Part shown: positions 42,280 through 44,663 of the stretch, piece after piece
How the letters are laid out: each line of letters opens with the position of its first letter
Position numbering within the stretch: position 1 is the first letter of the stretch
Assembly (NCBI GenBank): GCA_017477335.1
Contig: JAFUVY010000026.1
Coordinates: 1-44,663, forward strand
Direction of reading: 5' to 3'
From: Bacteroidales bacterium
Lineage (GTDB): Bacteria; Bacteroidota; Bacteroidia; Bacteroidales; UBA932
DNA length: 44,663 bases
Position numbers and translations under genes: made by a program
The notes under the pieces: generated by a model
The model's database searches: none
Told to the model about the DNA's origin: nothing
What the model saw: the letters and a program-made list of their open reading frames with translations, nothing else

Positions 42280-44085
42280 TTAGAAATTTAAAACAACTTT
42301 TACGGGGAGATGGTCAGACGGCCAATGCTGTTCTCCGCTAGCCGTAGGGAGTTTTTCGCGACCGACCATATAGAACGAAGGCGTGAACCCATAGAAAAGG
42401 ACATGGTCCGGCCGCCAGGTGGAGAGGCCGCCTTCCTCATTCTTGTTGGCAGGCATCGTTCCTTTGACGCGCTGGTCAATATAAGAAAGTGTCCCCCATT
42501 CTTTCATGATATCATAACTGTCCTTCCACTTTCCGGAAACCAGTATATCATAGTTGCCGGCCGTATCGCCTGCATCTACGTTCATATCGCCTGTAATGAC
42601 TGAAGGAAGGTCTCCGGCATAGGTGGGAGCAAACCATTCTATCAACTCCGTGGCATTGCGCCGCTGCGGGAAGGCAGGGTCGCTTTCTTCGCCGGCATTT
42701 GGCAAATCAAGGTGGGTAGTGATAAAGACAAAATGCTTTCCGCTGGCTTTATGCGTGAACCTGGCCCATGTGGCAGGCCGATTAGTGCCAAGGCCGTCCC
42801 AGTTGTCTCCGGTCTCGGGATGCGCAGTCTTGGAGCCATTCAGCCAGGCCCTGCCTTTGGCATCCAACGTGAGCACGGCAGGCTTGTACAGGATGGCATC
42901 CGTAGCGCCCAGGCCATTTGCCGTGGTATTGTTCGGAAAGAGATTATCGTAAGTAGTATTGTGGGCATTGTAAACCACCCAGCTGTATTCCGGCAAGAGC
43001 GCATTGAGCGTATGGTCTTTCCCGTCATAATCCTCGTTGCCGGACGTCAGGGTGGTCCGATACACCATCTTGGTCACCTCCTGCAGGCCTATCACGTCGC
43101 AGTCCAGCAGCTTTATCATGTCGGCAACGGCCGTATAGCTGTTGGCCCAGGAGCGCTGCTCGGAGACGGTAGCATCGGCGTCCATCACGGACTTTCTGGC
43201 GCTGGGAGCCCAGATATTGTACGAACCTACGCTGATGGCTGTGGCGAGGGCCGCATCATCGGCATTCATACCTTCCGTGCCGGCTGTCTCTTCAATGTCT
43301 ATATCTTCGCCGCCCGTGGGGTCTGTCTCATTGAGGATGATTTCTTTCCCGGCCTGGAACGTTATGGATGGGAAGGCGCAGACCTTTGCCTCGACAGTGG
43401 CTCCGCTGGTAAAGAACGACAGCGTCATGCTGCTTCCTCCGCTTGCCTTCAAAACGGCGCGAATACCCTTCTGATAGCTTCCCTCCGGCACGGTGAACAC
43501 CACAGCCCTGGCAGTTTCACTCAATGCAAGTCCACTGCCGAACGAATAGTTCATCTTGGCCGATGCTCCGTCCTGCGGGTTCAGGTTCATGTCGAAGTTT
43601 CCGCTGATTTTCTCTCCCGCGGGAGTGGATACTTCCATCGACGTCAGTTTAACATTGCCCTTTATGGGGAAGCGGATGACCGCCGCGCAGGAACGCATTG
43701 TAGCGGGCGCATCCAAATTATCGGTCTGGCCGATAAGCGGTGCCGCCCATGGGCTGAAAACCACGCGGCCGCTGGTGGTGCCGCCAGGATACACAATATT
43801 GTAAACCCCGGCATCGGCAGGTTTCTCATCAAACGTAAAAGTGGCCGATGCCGCTCCTGCCTCATCCGAAGTCAAAGGCTTGGAAACCAAACCGTTGATA
43901 GAAATCACGTCGCCTTCACTCCAGAGAACAGGATATTTACCGCTCTCCTTGCTGCCCAAGACCGTTTTTACGGCAACTTCCTCTACGCCGGCTTTCAAGC
44001 GAAAAGCCTGCTTCTGCGGCTCCTTATCACAGGAAAGGAGCAGGACGGGCAGCACGGCCATGAGGTAAAACAACTTGGCGTTCAT
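42280..44085 (-). CDS. Lipoprotein with fimbrillin-like N-terminus and EEP-family domain
   Basis: A 601-residue lipoprotein (C19 in LLLSCDK). Residues about 35-250 are the fimbrillin-like module shared with the GLUG protein (KTVLG, YPVLWSEGDVISING, SKPLTSDEAG). After an acidic linker (about 252-275) comes an EEP domain with intact motifs: GSYNIW (N290), IGLQEV, ITTHLDLPN, ITGDMNVDAGD, WRPDHVLFYG and PSDHLPV. Family members cleave phosphodiesters in nucleic acids, sphingomyelin or inositol phosphates; a surface lipoprotein could use such activity on phosphorylated glycans, lipids or extracellular DNA. The EEP domain is close to that of the EEP-GH97 fusion. It starts four bases after the upstream EEP gene. 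Confidence 0.87.
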   Translation of the reverse strand: MNAKLFYLMAVLPVLLLSCDKEPQKQAFRLKAGVEEVAVKTVLGSKESGKYPVLWSEGDVISINGLVSKPLTSDEAGAASATFTFDEKPADAGVYNIVYPGGTTSGRVVFSPWAAPLIGQTDNLDAPATMRSCAAVIRFPIKGNVKLTSMEVSTPAGEKISGNFDMNLNPQDGASAKMNYSFGSGLALSETARAVVFTVPEGSYQKGIRAVLKASGGSSMTLSFFTSGATVEAKVCAFPSITFQAGKEIILNETDPTGGEDIDIEETAGTEGMNADDAALATAISVGSYNIWAPSARKSVMDADATVSEQRSWANSYTAVADMIKLLDCDVIGLQEVTKMVYRTTLTSGNEDYDGKDHTLNALLPEYSWVVYNAHNTTYDNLFPNNTTANGLGATDAILYKPAVLTLDAKGRAWLNGSKTAHPETGDNWDGLGTNRPATWARFTHKASGKHFVFITTHLDLPNAGEESDPAFPQRRNATELIEWFAPTYAGDLPSVITGDMNVDAGDTAGNYDILVSGKWKDSYDIMKEWGTLSYIDQRVKGTMPANKNEEGGLSTWRPDHVLFYGFTPSFYMVGREKLPTASGEQHWPSDHLPVKVVLNF

Positions 44086-44089
44086 AGAA

Positions 44090-44663
44090 TCAATAGGTTA
44101 AGTCTGCTACTACCGGGAAATGCAGGGAGGGATAATGCAAGGTGCCGTCGGCCGTCGGGTACTTTTTTCTGAGCACTTTGTAGTCTTTGATGCCAAAGCC
44201 GTCAACCAGAATGTGGTCCGGACGACCGCCCTGCACTTTGCTCTCATTGGGGCTGTTGCACATGTCGCGTACCTTCTCCGCCTCCTCGCTCAGCGAGCCT
44301 TCGTCGTGCAGACGGTCGTGAACATCCAGCCAGACGGAGCTGGTGAGAGCTTTATAACCCTCGTGAGACGGAGCATTGTGCGCGCTTACGGCAATGATGG
44401 ACGGCATCCCCTTGGGCACAATGTGAAGCTGCATATAATCCACGATGTTACGGCAATTGGCGATATTGATTTCGTGATACACCACTTTCTCGCCTTTGTC
44501 GTACTGCGTAGGGCCGGAAGCAGCTGCGCTGGTAAAAATGAGTTCTTTGCCCGCCATGCGGTCATAAAGTTTCACCCACATCATGGCCGATGTCTCCGCG
44601 CCGTATTTGTATTCCTTGGAACGGCCCGGTTTATCGTAAACGCCGCTGAGCCAGTTGATTCCC
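44090..44663 (-). CDS. EEP-fold protein with lost active-site motifs (partial, 5' end outside window)
   Basis: The last 190 codons of a gene that runs off the window edge; the frame stays open to 44663, so the apparent ATG at 44584 is internal. The C-terminal pattern GRPDHILVDGFGIKDY followed by GTLHYPSLHFPVVADL is that of EEP proteins in this operon. Key motifs are changed: the GDxN segment reads VSAHNAP (44369-44389), SDHxP reads SLHFP (44114-44128) and the THLDH strand reads FTSAAASG. Only the DHI segment looks normal. It may be a non-catalytic binding protein or a diverged hydrolase. It ends four bases before the next gene's start. Confidence 0.75.
   Translation of the reverse strand, partial: GINWLSGVYDKPGRSKEYKYGAETSAMMWVKLYDRMAGKELIFTSAAASGPTQYDKGEKVVYHEINIANCRNIVDYMQLHIVPKGMPSIIAVSAHNAPSHEGYKALTSSVWLDVHDRLHDEGSLSEEAEKVRDMCNSPNESKVQGGRPDHILVDGFGIKDYKVLRKKYPTADGTLHYPSLHFPVVADLTY

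Noticed and set aside
42712..44172. Plus-strand frame of 486 codons antisense to the fimbrillin-like/EEP gene
   Set aside because: Shadow of the minus-strand coding sequence, with no family-like motif and no promoter box in front.

Overview
The window is a piece of a Bacteroidota (Bacteroidales-type) chromosome, probably from a gut or rumen bacterium. The evidence is a SusC/SusD pair, many secreted lipoproteins with a Cys lipobox, glycan-degradation genes in tight operons, and promoter boxes of the Bacteroidota form TAnnTTTG rather than sigma70 boxes. I cannot assign a genus. No tRNA, rRNA, CRISPR array, transposase or phage gene was found.

Region 1 (1-11,956) is mostly core genome. It holds ispF (minus), then a divergent pair encoding a membrane-anchored lipoprotein and a ten-CxxC, DnaJ-like zinc-finger membrane protein. 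Next is a minus-strand operon of two SGNH-fold exported proteins and an MBOAT O-acyltransferase, a probable extracytoplasmic acetylation module. A plus-strand operon follows: small membrane protein, mutL, rhomboid protease, membrane-anchored EEP-family protein and tsaC. The acetylation and mutL operons start from back-to-back promoters in a 56-bp gap. The first 419 bp hold no gene but several inverted and direct repeats.

Region 2 (11,962-24,682, minus) is a six-gene SusC/SusD locus. In transcription order it encodes a fimbrillin-like/beta-helix surface lipoprotein (apparent frameshift near its start), SusC, SusD, a PKD/beta-propeller lipoprotein, a lipoprotein glycerophosphodiester phosphodiesterase, and a fimbrillin-like/beta-propeller lipoprotein. 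The phosphodiesterase is the only recognisable hydrolase, so a glycerophosphodiester or phosphodiester-linked polymer is a reasonable substrate guess.

The 486-bp gap at 24,683-25,168 carries a Bacteroidota-type promoter box and three different palindromic elements.

Region 3 (25,169 to beyond 44,663, minus) is one very compact operon of at least eleven genes, mostly joined by ATGA stop/start overlaps. In transcription order: an EEP-fold protein with degenerate active-site motifs (partial), a fimbrillin-like/EEP lipoprotein, a fimbrillin-like/GLUG-repeat lipoprotein, an EEP-GH97 fusion, a GxDLY/SGNH esterase-like protein, a three-part FAD-oxidoreductase/golvesin-like/DUF4886 lipoprotein, a clan GH-A (GH35/42-like) hydrolase, a GH3, a GH10, a dicarboxylate/amino-acid:cation symporter and a second GH3. 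It looks like a polysaccharide utilisation locus for a decorated polymer, possibly one carrying phosphodiester and ester groups. Its own SusC/SusD, regulator and promoter are not in the window. The EEP-GH97 fusion, the tandem EEP proteins (one apparently inactive) and the three-domain FAD protein are its most unusual parts.
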